Assembly (NCBI GenBank): GCA_001724355.1
Contig: MEEF01000016.1
Location: 1-46,177, forward strand
Reading direction: 5' to 3'
Length of the DNA: 46,177 nucleotides
Origin: Mesorhizobium sp. SCN 65-20
Lineage (GTDB): Bacteria > Pseudomonadota > Alphaproteobacteria > Rhizobiales > Rhizobiaceae
Shown here: positions 24,659 through 33,589 of the stretch, one piece after another
How the letters are laid out: each line of letters begins with the position of its first letter
How positions within the stretch are numbered: position 1 is the first letter of the stretch
Position numbers and translations under genes: made by a program
The notes under the pieces: generated by a model
Seen by the model: the letters and a program-made list of their open reading frames with translations, nothing else
The model's database searches: none
What the model was told of the DNA's origin: nothing

Positions 24659-27651
24659 TGGCCGGGTCCTACCGCATTTCCGGCCAGGGCCGCCTGACGC
24701 CGGCGAAGACCGCGCGCTTCACCTTCGACGGCAAGGCGATGACCGGACTCGCTGGCGACACCGTCGCCTCGGCGCTGCTCGCCAACGGCGTCCATCTCGT
24801 CGGCCGCTCGTTCAAGTATCACCGCCCGCGCGGCATCCTTTCGGCCGGTGCCGAGGAGCCGAACGCGCTGGTCACCGTCAGCCGCGACGCCGCGCGCAAG
24901 ACGCCGAACGTGCGCGCCACGGTGCAGGAGCTCTACGACGGGCTCGACGTCGCCTCGCAGAACCGTTGGCCGTCGCTCAGCTTCGACGTTGGTGCGGTCA
25001 ACGATCTCGCCTCGCCGTTCTTCTCGGCCGGCTTTTACTACAAGACCTTCATGTGGCCGAAGGCCGCGTGGAAGAACTTCTACGAGCCCAACATCCGCTC
25101 GGCCGCTGGCCTCGGCATAGCGCCCGACCAGCCAGATCCCGACCACTATTCGTCGCGCTACGCCCATTGCGAGGTGCTGGTGCTCGGCGGCGGAGCGTCC
25201 GGCCTTGCTGCAGCGCTTGCCGCGGCCGAGACCGGTGTGCGCGTCATCATCTGCGACGAGCAGGCCGAGTTCGGCGGCGCGCTGCGCTTCGAGAAGGGGG
25301 CGATCATCGACGGCCAGGACGGCTGGGCGTGGGCGCAAGGCGTCGCAGCCAAGCTCACGGCGATGGACAACGTCACGCTGCTTTCGCGCACCACGGCGTT
25401 CGGCTATTACGCCCAGAACTTCGTAGGCCTGACCGAGCGTGTCACCGACCATCTCGCCAGTCCCGGCCGCGAGGCCCCGCGCGAGCGGCTGTGGCAGGTC
25501 CGTGCCAAGCGCGTGGTCATCGCCACCGGCGCCATCGAGCGCCACATGGTGTTCGCCAACAACGACCGTCCGGGCGTCATGCTGGCGTCGGCCGCGCGCA
25601 CCTATCTCAACCATTATGGCGTCACCGTGGGCCGCAATGTCGGCGTCTACACCGCCAACGACAGCGCCTATGCCGCGGCCATCGACCTCAAGAAAGCCGG
25701 CATCGGCATCGCCGCGATCGTCGACCTGCGCGACAACCCGTCCGGCCCGCTGGTCGACGAGGCGCGTTCGCTCGGCATCGAGGTCAATCACGGCCGCGCC
25801 GTCACCAGCGCCAATGGCAGCCAGCGCATCAAGTCGATGACCGTGCAGGCCAAGGCCGGCGGCGCCGAGCGCACCATCGCCGTCGATGCTCTCTTGGTGT
25901 CCGCCGGCTGGACGCCGTCGGTGCACATGTTCTCGCAGTCGCGTGGCAAGGTCGCCTTCGACGATGCCACCAAGCGTTTCCTGCCCGGCACCTACGCCCA
26001 GGACTGTGTCTCGGTCGGCGCCTGCAGCGGTTCCGACTCGCTCGAAGACAGCATCTCGCAGGCGCTCGAGGCCGGTGCCAATGCTGCCCGCGATGCCGGC
26101 GCCAAGCCCGGCAAGGGTGTTTCGATCACGGTCGAGGGCTCCGAAGGCTGGAACGGCGGCATGCTGGGCTCCGGACCTGGCGCCGGCGCCGATACCACGG
26201 TGAAGGCGTTCATCGACTTCCAGAACGACGTCACCGCCAAGGACATCCGCCAGGCCGTGCGCGAGGGCATGCGCTCGATCGAGCACGTCAAGCGCTTCAC
26301 CACCAACGGCATGGCGACCGACCAGGGCAAGACGTCCAACATGCACGGTCTCGCCATCGCCGCCGAGGCGCTGAACAAGGAAATCCCCGAGGTTGGCCTC
26401 ACCACCTTCCGCGCGCCCTACACGCCGGTGACCTTCGGCGCCATCGTCAACCACTCGCGCCACGCGCTGTTCGATCCGACCCGCAAGACCCCGACCCACG
26501 CCTGGGCGGAAGGCCATGGCGCGGTGTTCGAGGATGTCGGCCAGTGGAAGCGCGCCTGGTATTTCCCGCGCGCCGGCGAGGACATGCATGCCGCCGTCAA
26601 CCGCGAATGCGTGGCGGTGCGCAAGACGGCCGGCCTGTTCGATGCGTCCACCCTCGGCAAGATCGAGGTGGTCGGTCCGGATGCGGCCAAGTTCATGGAA
26701 CTGCTCTACACCAATCCGTGGGAGAAGCTCGAGGTCGGCCGCTGCCGCTATGGCATCATGCTGCGCGAGGACGGCTTCATCTATGACGACGGCGTGGTCG
26801 GGCGTCTTGCGCAGGACCGCTTCCACGTGACGACGACGACGGGCGGTGCGGCCCGCGTCATGAACCATATGGAGGATTACCTCCAGACCGAGTTCCCTGA
26901 ACTCAACGTCTGGCTGACCTCCGTGTCCGAGCAATGGGCAGTCATCGCCGTCCAGGGGCCGAACTCGCGTGACATCATCGAGCCGCTGATCGAGGGCATC
27001 GACATGTCCGACGAGGCGATGCCGCATATGTCGGTGCGCGAGGGCAAGATCTGCGGTGTGCCGACCCGGCTGTTCCGCATGTCGTTCACCGGCGACCGGG
27101 GCTTCGAGGTCAACGTGCCGGCCGACTACGGCCGCGCCGTATGGGAGGCCCTGTGGGCCGAGGGCCAGAAGCATGGTGCTTGCGCCTACGGCACCGAGGC
27201 GATGCACGTGCTGCGGGCCGAGAAGGGCTACATCATCGTCGGCCAGGACACCGACGGCACCGTCACGCCCAATGACGCCGGCCTCGACTGGGCCGTTGGC
27301 AAGAAGAAGACCGACTTCGTCGGCATCCGTGGCCTGACGCGTCCTGACCTCGTCGCCAAGGGCCGCCGCCAGCTCGTCGGCCTCAAGACCAGGGATCCGC
27401 ATGTCGTGCTCGAAGAGGGTGCGCAGATCGTCGAGAACCCCAAGCAGGCGATCCCGATGAAGATGATCGGCCACGTGACGTCGAGCTACTGGTCGGAAAA
27501 TTGCGGCCGCTCGATCGCCATGGCGCTGGTCGCCGGCGGCCGCGACCGCATCGGCGAGACGCTCTACGTACCCATGCCCGACAAGGTGATCGAGGTGGAA
27601 GTCACCGGCACCGTGTTCTTCGACGAGAAGGGAGAGCGCCTCAATGGCTAA
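24655..27651 (+). CDS. soxA: Sarcosine oxidase subunit alpha
   Basis: A 998-residue alpha subunit. The first ~100 residues are a ferredoxin-like part (VGRSFKYHRPRGILSAGAEE); a FAD/NAD domain follows with LGGGASGLAAALAAAETG from residue 177. The C-terminal half is the aminomethyltransferase-like domain that binds tetrahydrofolate (FDASTLGKIEVVGPDAAKF to the end). It binds NAD and hosts the folate site, coupling demethylation to one-carbon metabolism. ATG 24655 overlaps the soxD stop; ATG 24658 is one codon later. It ends inside the soxG start, an eight-base overlap, so the two are coupled. Confidence 0.95.
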   Translation: MMAGSYRISGQGRLTPAKTARFTFDGKAMTGLAGDTVASALLANGVHLVGRSFKYHRPRGILSAGAEEPNALVTVSRDAARKTPNVRATVQELYDGLDVASQNRWPSLSFDVGAVNDLASPFFSAGFYYKTFMWPKAAWKNFYEPNIRSAAGLGIAPDQPDPDHYSSRYAHCEVLVLGGGASGLAAALAAAETGVRVIICDEQAEFGGALRFEKGAIIDGQDGWAWAQGVAAKLTAMDNVTLLSRTTAFGYYAQNFVGLTERVTDHLASPGREAPRERLWQVRAKRVVIATGAIERHMVFANNDRPGVMLASAARTYLNHYGVTVGRNVGVYTANDSAYAAAIDLKKAGIGIAAIVDLRDNPSGPLVDEARSLGIEVNHGRAVTSANGSQRIKSMTVQAKAGGAERTIAVDALLVSAGWTPSVHMFSQSRGKVAFDDATKRFLPGTYAQDCVSVGACSGSDSLEDSISQALEAGANAARDAGAKPGKGVSITVEGSEGWNGGMLGSGPGAGADTTVKAFIDFQNDVTAKDIRQAVREGMRSIEHVKRFTTNGMATDQGKTSNMHGLAIAAEALNKEIPEVGLTTFRAPYTPVTFGAIVNHSRHALFDPTRKTPTHAWAEGHGAVFEDVGQWKRAWYFPRAGEDMHAAVNRECVAVRKTAGLFDASTLGKIEVVGPDAAKFMELLYTNPWEKLEVGRCRYGIMLREDGFIYDDGVVGRLAQDRFHVTTTTGGAARVMNHMEDYLQTEFPELNVWLTSVSEQWAVIAVQGPNSRDIIEPLIEGIDMSDEAMPHMSVREGKICGVPTRLFRMSFTGDRGFEVNVPADYGRAVWEALWAEGQKHGACAYGTEAMHVLRAEKGYIIVGQDTDGTVTPNDAGLDWAVGKKKTDFVGIRGLTRPDLVAKGRRQLVGLKTRDPHVVLEEGAQIVENPKQAIPMKMIGHVTSSYWSENCGRSIAMALVAGGRDRIGETLYVPMPDKVIEVEVTGTVFFDEKGERLNG

Positions 27652-28195
27652 GATCGCAACAGCCGCCAGGAACCCCGCTCACGCCGGCAAGAACGTCGGC
27701 GGAGAGGGCGTCGCTCTCAAGGTGCTGGAGCCGGCGAGCCGCATGTCGCTACGTGCCCGGCCGGACACCATCGCCGCCCTGTCCAAGGCGCTCGGCGTGA
27801 CGCTGCCGCAGAAGCCCAAGTCGTCTGCCGCCAAGGCCGGCCGCACCGCGCTCTGGCTCGGCCCGGACGAATGGCTTGTCATCGACGAGGCCGGCGGCGA
27901 TCCCGTCGCCGACTGCGCTGGGGTCAAGGGCCTGCACTCGGCGGTCGACGTCTCCCACCGCAATGTCGCCATCGCGGTGACCGGCCCGAATGCCGCCGCC
28001 ACGATCAGCTCCGGCTGCCCGCAGGACCTGTCGCTCGCAGCCTTCCCGGTGGGTGCTGCCTCGCGCACCATCCTCGGCAAGGTTGAGATCGTGGTCCTGC
28101 GTACTGGCGAAGACACCTTCCGCGTCGAGTGCTGGCGCTCGTTCTCGGACTATGTCTGGGGTTTCCTGTCGGAGGCAGCCCGCGACGCGGGCTAA
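27644..28195 (+). CDS. soxG: Sarcosine oxidase subunit gamma
   Basis: A 183-residue gamma subunit with folds related to the aminomethyltransferase domain. Typical segments are TALWLGPDEWLVIDE, LHSAVDVSHRNVAIAVTGPN and the C-terminal ECWRSFSDYVWGFLSEAARD. It is needed to assemble the alpha-beta-gamma-delta complex. It starts within the last codons of soxA. No glyA, purU or serine-cycle gene follows, unlike some sox operons: the next genes are on the other strand. No clear terminator is seen after it. Confidence 0.9.
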   Translation: MAKIATAARNPAHAGKNVGGEGVALKVLEPASRMSLRARPDTIAALSKALGVTLPQKPKSSAAKAGRTALWLGPDEWLVIDEAGGDPVADCAGVKGLHSAVDVSHRNVAIAVTGPNAAATISSGCPQDLSLAAFPVGAASRTILGKVEIVVLRTGEDTFRVECWRSFSDYVWGFLSEAARDAG

Positions 28196-28222
28196 GCGTC
28201 CTTTCCCGGACCTTGGCTGGCG

Positions 28223-28471
28223 TCAATTGAACGACGGCACAATCCAGGGGCTGATGTCTATGCCCATGCGCGGCTCGCGCTCGTTCGAGCGGGTCGCTTC
28301 ATCGCCCTCATGCAACTCGATCGAACCCGTCAGCGCGCAATCTAACTTCTCGCCTGCATGGGTGTTGGCGCATGCCGCGAGTTCGTTGGGCTCCTGTACC
28401 GGCGGAGCCTTTGCCGCGGCAAAGCCCGTAGTTACAAGGATTGCAGCGATCACCAGAACCGTTCGTCCCAT
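28223..28471 (-). CDS. Tiny exported protein, paralog A (82 residues)
   Basis: A short protein with a signal peptide (MGRTVLVIAAILVTTGFAAA). The mature part has two cysteines at 34 and 45 (ACANTHAGEKLDCALTGS) and an end reading MGIDISPWIVPSFN. GAGAGGGA sits just before the ATG at 28471. The partner gene at 28711 has its cysteines at the same positions (34 and 45) and the same ending pattern, so the two are paralogs. A periplasmic or secreted disulfide-bonded peptide is likely. I know no described family for it. Confidence 0.62.
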   Translation of the reverse strand: MGRTVLVIAAILVTTGFAAAKAPPVQEPNELAACANTHAGEKLDCALTGSIELHEGDEATRSNEREPRMGIDISPWIVPSFN

Positions 28472-28666
28472 CGTCCCTCTCCATGTGGGTGCCCTGCATG
28501 CCGCGATCGCGGCCAAAGCCAGCGGACGTCGCTATATGCACATGACCGCGTAGCGGCCTGACGACGCTCGTCTCACCCTGCGGACACCGTCCTGTTGCAG
28601 CCGGGACATGAAACTGAAGCGTAGTTGTCGGTCAGAAACGGCCAAGAACGGGAGCTGGACGCGAAA

Positions 28667-28689
28667 AAGCCGCCCGGTCGGGCGGCTTT
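28667..28689 (-). terminator. Intrinsic terminator after tiny exported protein B
   Basis: On the minus strand AAAGCCGCCC pairs with GGGCGGCTTT over a four-base loop, followed by a further TTCGC. It lies 22 bases past the stop of the gene at 28711, so that gene is transcribed separately from its paralog. Confidence 0.8.
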
Positions 28690-28710
28690 CGCGTTTGCTG
28701 TTGGGGTTGC

Positions 28711-28935
28711 TCAGTTGAATGGCGGCACCCACCATGGATCTATGTCGATCCCGAGCCTCGGCTTCGTGCTCTTTGTGGGCGCGGGCGCGCCGGTGTCGGC
28801 GCAATCGAGCCTCTCTCCGGACTTCGTTATTCCGCACGCGGCGGGAGCGTGCGGCTTGGTCGTCTGCGCTTCCTTCCCCATTGCAAGGCCGGTCGCGGCG
28901 ACGATCGCCGCGAGCGCGAGAACTGTCCGTCTCAT
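28711..28935 (-). CDS. Tiny exported protein, paralog B (74 residues)
   Basis: A short protein with a signal peptide (MRRTVLALAAIVAATGLAMG) and two cysteines at residues 34 and 45 (ACGITKSGERLDCADTG). It ends RLGIDIDPWWVPPFN. GGAGAT precedes the ATG at 28935. Its own terminator follows at 28667, and two matching 14-bp palindromes lie upstream. It resembles the 82-residue protein at 28223 in cysteine spacing, linker composition and ending, but shares few residues in the middle. Function is unknown. Confidence 0.65.
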   Translation of the reverse strand: MRRTVLALAAIVAATGLAMGKEAQTTKPHAPAACGITKSGERLDCADTGAPAPTKSTKPRLGIDIDPWWVPPFN

Positions 28936-28955
28936 CGTCCATCTCCGTTTAGTTT

Positions 28956-28969
28956 CCGTACATGTACGG
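28956..28969. promoter_or_regulatory. Palindromic operator candidate, copy 1
   Basis: CCGTACATGTACGG is a perfect 14-bp palindrome lying 21 bases upstream of the ATG of paralog B. It matches the copy at 29017 except for the central two bases. A TetR-family gene lies next to it. Confidence 0.6.
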
Positions 28970-28979
28970 AGTAACTTAC

Positions 28980-29008
28980 AGATACGGCCGCACATCGCGC
29001 ATTGCAAG
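28980..29008 (-). promoter_or_regulatory. Candidate sigma70 promoter of tiny protein B
   Basis: On the minus strand CTTGCA (29003-29008) is followed by a 17-base spacer and GTATCT (28980-28985). The boxes match consensus only in part. Position between the two palindromes makes a repressible promoter plausible. Confidence 0.35.
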
Positions 29009-29016
29009 CGATATCG

Positions 29017-29030
29017 CCGTACGCGTACGG
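29017..29030. promoter_or_regulatory. Palindromic operator candidate, copy 2
   Basis: CCGTACGCGTACGG is a perfect 14-bp palindrome, centre-to-centre 61 bp from copy 1 (about six helical turns). Consensus for the two copies is CCGTACRYGTACGG. It lies upstream of the candidate -35 box of paralog B and 41 bases beyond the stop of the TetR-family gene. Confidence 0.6.
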
Positions 29031-29071
29031 AACGGTTTATTTTCAGGCACTGGTAATCCGAGCAGGGAGCT

Positions 29072-29716
29072 TCAGTAGCTTGCCGGCTCGTCCGTAAGGG
29101 GAGGCATCACCCCGGCCGCGAGCCCGGCGAGGGCGACGTCCCCGATGCGCATCACATAGGCCTTCTGGTCGCCGAACGGATAGAAGGGGAAGGTGATCAG
29201 CAGCGAGATCGCGCCATGGGCCATGGTCCACAGGACCGTGGCTAAGGCGCGTGCGTCACCCTTCATCCTGCCCGCCGCGATGCAGGCTTCCACGCGTTCC
29301 ATGATCACCTGGAAGGCGGGGTTGCCCCTTTCCATCTCGGCGAAGGTCTTTCCGACCGGCGGCTTCTGCTTCTCGGTCATGAACACGGTCCGGTATTCGT
29401 TCGGATTGCCCAGGCCGAATTCCGCATATTCGGTGAGTGCTGCACGGACCGCTTCGAGCGGATCGTCCGGTCGGTTCCGGCGCATCCTTCGCGCCAGATC
29501 GACGAAGGCGTCCTCGGCGAGCGCCATCAGGATCTCATGCTTGTCGGCGAAATAGGAATAGACCGACATCGGCGCATAGCCGACCCTGGTGGCGAGCTTG
29601 CGGATCGTCAGGCCCTCGTACCCTTCCTCGCGCACCAGCGCATGGGCAGCCGCCACCAGTTCGGCCCGCAGTTCAGCCTTCTGGAGTTCACGACGGTTTG
29701 CGGCAATGCTGGACAA
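29072..29716 (-). CDS. TetR/AcrR-family transcriptional regulator
   Basis: A 214-residue regulator with an N-terminal helix-turn-helix (LTIRKLATRVGYAPMSVYSY, about 36-55, then FADKHEIL) and a helical ligand domain for the rest. Length is standard. The likely start is TTG 29716, since the helical lead (MSSIAANRRELQKAELRAEL) fits the family; a later start would cut helix 1. It sits between the tiny protein genes and a MaoC gene on the same strand. The palindromes at 28956 and 29017 lie past its 3-prime end and are possible targets. The ligand is unknown. Confidence 0.83.
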   Translation of the reverse strand: MSSIAANRRELQKAELRAELVAAAHALVREEGYEGLTIRKLATRVGYAPMSVYSYFADKHEILMALAEDAFVDLARRMRRNRPDDPLEAVRAALTEYAEFGLGNPNEYRTVFMTEKQKPPVGKTFAEMERGNPAFQVIMERVEACIAAGRMKGDARALATVLWTMAHGAISLLITFPFYPFGDQKAYVMRIGDVALAGLAAGVMPPLTDEPASY

Positions 29717-29847
29717 GGATACGCCCTGATGACTTTACGCGCTCGAAGCCGGCGACTCTATACGCGGGCCGGGAGACCGACAAGGCAAGGGGGCCTAGCT
29801 CATGGGATTAGTGCGGGCACTTGCACGCGTGCGTTGAGCCCTTCAGC

Positions 29848-30333
29848 TTACGCGGTTTCCCGCTCCGGCTCGACGAAGGTCATCGTCAGCCAGCGCGCGG
29901 TCAGCGCAGGCTTCTTCGAATCCTCGATCTCGATGGTCACTTCGTGCGTCGCCTGGATCCAGCCCGAGGGGCGTATCTTCAGGTTGGCGAGCACGAAGCG
30001 GGTGCGGATGCGCGAGCCGGTCTTCACCGGGGCGACGAACTTGATCTCCTCGAAGCCCTGGTTGATGCCCATGCTTCCGCCTTCGACCGGAGGCAGCGTG
30101 TCGAAGGTCATGGCCGACAGCAGCGACAGGGTCAGGAAGCCGTGCGCGATGGTCCCGCCAAAAGGGGTCTCGGCGGCAGCCCGCTCGGGGTCGCAATGAA
30201 TGAACTGGTGGTCGTCGGTAGCGTCGGCGAACTGGTCGATCATCAACTGCGTGACGGTCCGCCAAGGCGAAACGCCGACCTCCTTGCCCACGCTCGCCTG
30301 AAGGTCGTCGAGGGTGATCGGTTTCAGGCTCAT
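29848..30333 (-). CDS. MaoC-family (R)-specific enoyl-CoA hydratase
   Basis: A 161-residue single hot-dog-fold protein. The hydratase-2 motif is present: D41 and H46 in ATDDHQFIHCDPERA, followed by GGTIAHGFLTLSLL. These residues form the active site that adds water to enoyl-CoA. ATG 30333 is chosen because the conserved SLKPITLDDL start follows it; the frame runs further up to 30399 but the lead differs from the family. It may serve polyhydroxyalkanoate or fatty-acid metabolism. A TetR gene follows on the same strand, so a common transcript is possible. Confidence 0.85.
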   Translation of the reverse strand: MSLKPITLDDLQASVGKEVGVSPWRTVTQLMIDQFADATDDHQFIHCDPERAAAETPFGGTIAHGFLTLSLLSAMTFDTLPPVEGGSMGINQGFEEIKFVAPVKTGSRIRTRFVLANLKIRPSGWIQATHEVTIEIEDSKKPALTARWLTMTFVEPERETA

Positions 30334-30460
30334 ATCATCCGGTCCTGCATAGGAATAAGTAACGCCCCGCGCTGAGATCGAGGACTGATACAGAATCACA
30401 TCGCCGATGTCATCGCTCGCGACGCCAAATCTGTCGCATCCAGGCTAACATAAGTTGTGA

Positions 30461-33400
30461 CTATTCGGCCGGTTCCACGCCCGTATAGGCCGCTTCCTCG
30501 AGTTCCCGCTTGAGGCGCGACTCCTCGGCTACCTTGGGCGTGACGAAACGGCCGAGCAGCAGATAGGCGACCGGCGTCAGGAACAGCGTCGACAGGGTTG
30601 CCAGGCCGAGACCTCCGACGATCACCCAGCCGAGCGCGATACGCGCCTCGGCGCCGGCGCCTTGCGCCAGCACCAGCGGCACGCCGCCGAGCACCGTGCA
30701 GATCATCGTCATCATGACAGGGCGCAGACGGATGACCGCGGCTTCCTCGATCGCCTGCCGCACGCCCATGCCGCGGTCGCGGAGCTGATTGGCGAACTCG
30801 ACGACGAGGATGCCGTTCTTGGCCATGACACCGACCAGCAGCACAAGGCCGATCTGGCTGTAGGCGTTGAGCGACGTGCCCGTCAGGATCAGCGCAAAGA
30901 CGGCGCAGGCAAGGCCCAGCGGCACCGTCGCCATGATGATGATCGCGCTGACGAAGCTCTCGAACTGGGCGGCCAGCACCAGAAGGATGATGACGATGGC
31001 GAAGCCGAAGATGGTCAGCATGGCGCCGCTGGTCTCGTCCAGCGTGGCCGCCTCGGCCAACGGCAGGAGACGGCTGCCCGCAGGCAACAGGGGACCTGCG
31101 ATTTCCTCGGCCCGCTTCAGCGCGTCGCCGAGGGCGAAGTCGTCGGCGAGGCCCGAGGTGATCGCCACCGACCGCTGCTGCTGTTCGCGCGACAGCGACG
31201 GCGGTACCGCGCGCTCGGTCAGCGAGGCGATGGTCGAAACGGGTACGAAACGCCCGTCGCCGGTCCTGACGAAGATGTTCTCGAGGTCGGTGGAGTCGTT
31301 GATCGGGTTGGTGGTCGACACCAACTTCACGTCGTAGCTGCGGTCCTCGATGAACACGCTTGCGATCTTGCGGCCGTCGAGCATCGCCTGCAGGGCAGGC
31401 GACAGCCCCTTGATATCGATGCCGAGGTCGGACGCCCTGTCCCGGTCGACGGTGACGAACAGCTGCGGCTGGGTTGCGTCGGTGCTGAGGCGCGGCTGCC
31501 TGAACCGCGGGTCCTTGTCCATCTCGGCAAGTACCTTGGTGGCGGCGTCGCCGAGTTCGGCATAGCTGTTGCCGATCAGGGCGAACTGCAGGCCATTGCC
31601 GGCGCCGCGGATGCCGAGGCTGTTGGACTGTGCCAGCGTGGTGCGCACGCCGGGCACGTTGGCGGTGCGCGCGGTGATGTCGGCTGCGATCTGCTGCTGG
31701 GTGCGGGTGCGCTGGTCCCAGGGGGCCAGCGACAGCACCATGAAGCCGCTATTGTTATTGTTGCCCATGCCGGCGCTGACGAAGGTGCTTTCGATTTCGC
31801 CCGATTTGCGCAGCGGCTCGATCAGCCCCTCGATCAGCCGCAACTGCGAGGTTGTATAGTCGAGGCTGACGCCCTGCGGCGCGCTGACGCGGAGCATCAC
31901 CAGCGAGCGATCCTCGCTCGGGGTCAGTTCCTGCCGCACGGTGCCGAAGGCGACGTAAGCCGCGTCGGCGAACAGCACCGACACCAGGATGACGATCACC
32001 GGCGCGTCGAGGCAGGCGCGCAGGCAGCGCTTGTAGAGACGCAGCAGCCCGCCGCCGATCCTTGCGGCAAAGCCAGAATTGGTATGCTCGATGCTGGATG
32101 CCGTCAGCATGCGCGAGGCGAGCATCGGGCAGAGCGACAACGCGACCACCGACGACAGCAGCACCGAGATCGCCAGCACGAAGCCGAACTCGCGGAACAG
32201 GCCGCCGGTCTGGCCAGGGAGGAAGGAGATCGGGATGAACACGGCGGCAAGCGTCGCCGTCGTCGCGATCACGGCGAAGAACACTTCCTGCGTGCCGAGC
32301 ACGGCTGCGGCGCGCGGTCCCATGCCTTCGTTGCGGCGGCGCACGATGTTTTCCAGCACCACGATGGCGTCGTCGACGACGAGGCCCGTCGCCAGCACCA
32401 TCGCCAGCAGCGTCAGGATGTTGACCGAGAAGCCGGCAAGATAGATCCCTGCGATCGTGCCGATCATCGCGACCGGCATGGCGAAGCCGGGTATCAGGGT
32501 GGCCCGCCAGTCCTGCAGGAACAGGAAGATGACGAGCAGGACGATCGTCACCGCCAGCAGCAGCGCGAGCTCTACCTCGTGGATGGCGCCGTTGACGAAG
32601 ATCGCATCGTCGCTCGTCACCCGGATGCTCATGCCCTCGGGCAGGGTGCGCTGGATCTTTTCGGCCGCCTCGCGCACGCCCTTGGAGATGTCGAGCGTGC
32701 TCGACTGCGCCTGGCGGATGATGCCGATGCCGATGCCGGTCTTGCCGTCGGAGCGCAGCGAGGTGGAGCCGGGGTCTCCGCCGAGGGTGACCTTCGCCAC
32801 GTCGCCCAGGCGTGTGCGGCCGTTGATGATGATGCTCTCGAACGCTTCCGGCGTCGTCACCGCAGCGCTGGCGCGGACGATGATGTCCTGGTTGCCGACC
32901 TGGAGCGAACCGGCCGGGGCGTCGAAGGAGACGCTCTCCAGCGCAGTGGAGATGTCGCCAAGCGTCAGCCCGAGGCTGGAGACCTTGGCCTGGTCGATGT
33001 CGACGCGGAAGACCTTGGCGCGGTCGCCATAGACCTGCACGTCGGCAACGCCGTCGACGGCGGCGAGGGTGTCGACGATCTGGTCCTCGACCAGGATCGT
33101 CATGTCTTCCACCGGCATGGTGTCAGACGTGACGGCGAGCCGCATCACGGCGTCGGCATTGGCGTCGGCCTTGACGATGCGCGGCGCATCCGCGTCGTCG
33201 GGCAGGGTGTTGGTCACCCGGCCAACGGCGTCGCGCATGTCGGATGCGGCGACGTTGAGGTCGACGCCGTCGTTGAACTCCACCGTCACCCGGCTGTTGC
33301 CGTAGGACGAGCTCGACGAGATCGACTTCACGCCGGTGACGCGGGCGACGGCACCTTCGACCACCGCCGTCACCTCGCGGTCGACGATCTCCGCGGCGGC

Positions 33401-33589
33401 GTCGGAATAGGTCGTCGAGACGCTGATGACCGGCCGGTCGACGTCGGGCAGTTCGCGGATCTCGACGCCATAGAACGCAGCGAGGCCGGCCACCGCGATC
33501 AGCGTGTTGATGACAAAGGCCAGCACGGGCCTGCGCACGAAGAGTGCAGTGATGCCCTGTTCGGCGTGTTCGTTCTGACCGGCGCTCAT
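30461..33589 (-). CDS. RND efflux permease (AcrB/MexB/MdtB type)
   Basis: A 1042-residue inner-membrane pump with twelve membrane helices and two large periplasmic loops, the usual RND size. Proton-relay acids lie in LVVDDAIVVLEN and the lysine in VMAKNGILVVEFAN. FLFLQDWRATLIPGFAMPVA is the helix 3-4 region. The SKIND-like N terminus (GITALFVRRPVLAFVINTL) is typical of hydrophobe/amphiphile exporters. Start ATG 33589 is preferred; the frame extends to 33634 but through the poly-C stretch. It follows its adaptor gene by about 19 bases. No outer-membrane TolC gene is in the window, so it would use one encoded elsewhere. Confidence 0.93.
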   Translation of the reverse strand: MSAGQNEHAEQGITALFVRRPVLAFVINTLIAVAGLAAFYGVEIRELPDVDRPVISVSTTYSDAAAEIVDREVTAVVEGAVARVTGVKSISSSSSYGNSRVTVEFNDGVDLNVAASDMRDAVGRVTNTLPDDADAPRIVKADANADAVMRLAVTSDTMPVEDMTILVEDQIVDTLAAVDGVADVQVYGDRAKVFRVDIDQAKVSSLGLTLGDISTALESVSFDAPAGSLQVGNQDIIVRASAAVTTPEAFESIIINGRTRLGDVAKVTLGGDPGSTSLRSDGKTGIGIGIIRQAQSSTLDISKGVREAAEKIQRTLPEGMSIRVTSDDAIFVNGAIHEVELALLLAVTIVLLVIFLFLQDWRATLIPGFAMPVAMIGTIAGIYLAGFSVNILTLLAMVLATGLVVDDAIVVLENIVRRRNEGMGPRAAAVLGTQEVFFAVIATTATLAAVFIPISFLPGQTGGLFREFGFVLAISVLLSSVVALSLCPMLASRMLTASSIEHTNSGFAARIGGGLLRLYKRCLRACLDAPVIVILVSVLFADAAYVAFGTVRQELTPSEDRSLVMLRVSAPQGVSLDYTTSQLRLIEGLIEPLRKSGEIESTFVSAGMGNNNNSGFMVLSLAPWDQRTRTQQQIAADITARTANVPGVRTTLAQSNSLGIRGAGNGLQFALIGNSYAELGDAATKVLAEMDKDPRFRQPRLSTDATQPQLFVTVDRDRASDLGIDIKGLSPALQAMLDGRKIASVFIEDRSYDVKLVSTTNPINDSTDLENIFVRTGDGRFVPVSTIASLTERAVPPSLSREQQQRSVAITSGLADDFALGDALKRAEEIAGPLLPAGSRLLPLAEAATLDETSGAMLTIFGFAIVIILLVLAAQFESFVSAIIIMATVPLGLACAVFALILTGTSLNAYSQIGLVLLVGVMAKNGILVVEFANQLRDRGMGVRQAIEEAAVIRLRPVMMTMICTVLGGVPLVLAQGAGAEARIALGWVIVGGLGLATLSTLFLTPVAYLLLGRFVTPKVAEESRLKRELEEAAYTGVEPAE

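Noticed and set aside
24523..27474. A 983-codon open frame on the minus strand opposite soxA
   Set aside because: Its translation is Arg/His/Gly/Ala/Val-rich without domains; it is a shadow caused by strong third-position GC in soxA, whose product is a clear sarcosine oxidase alpha subunit.
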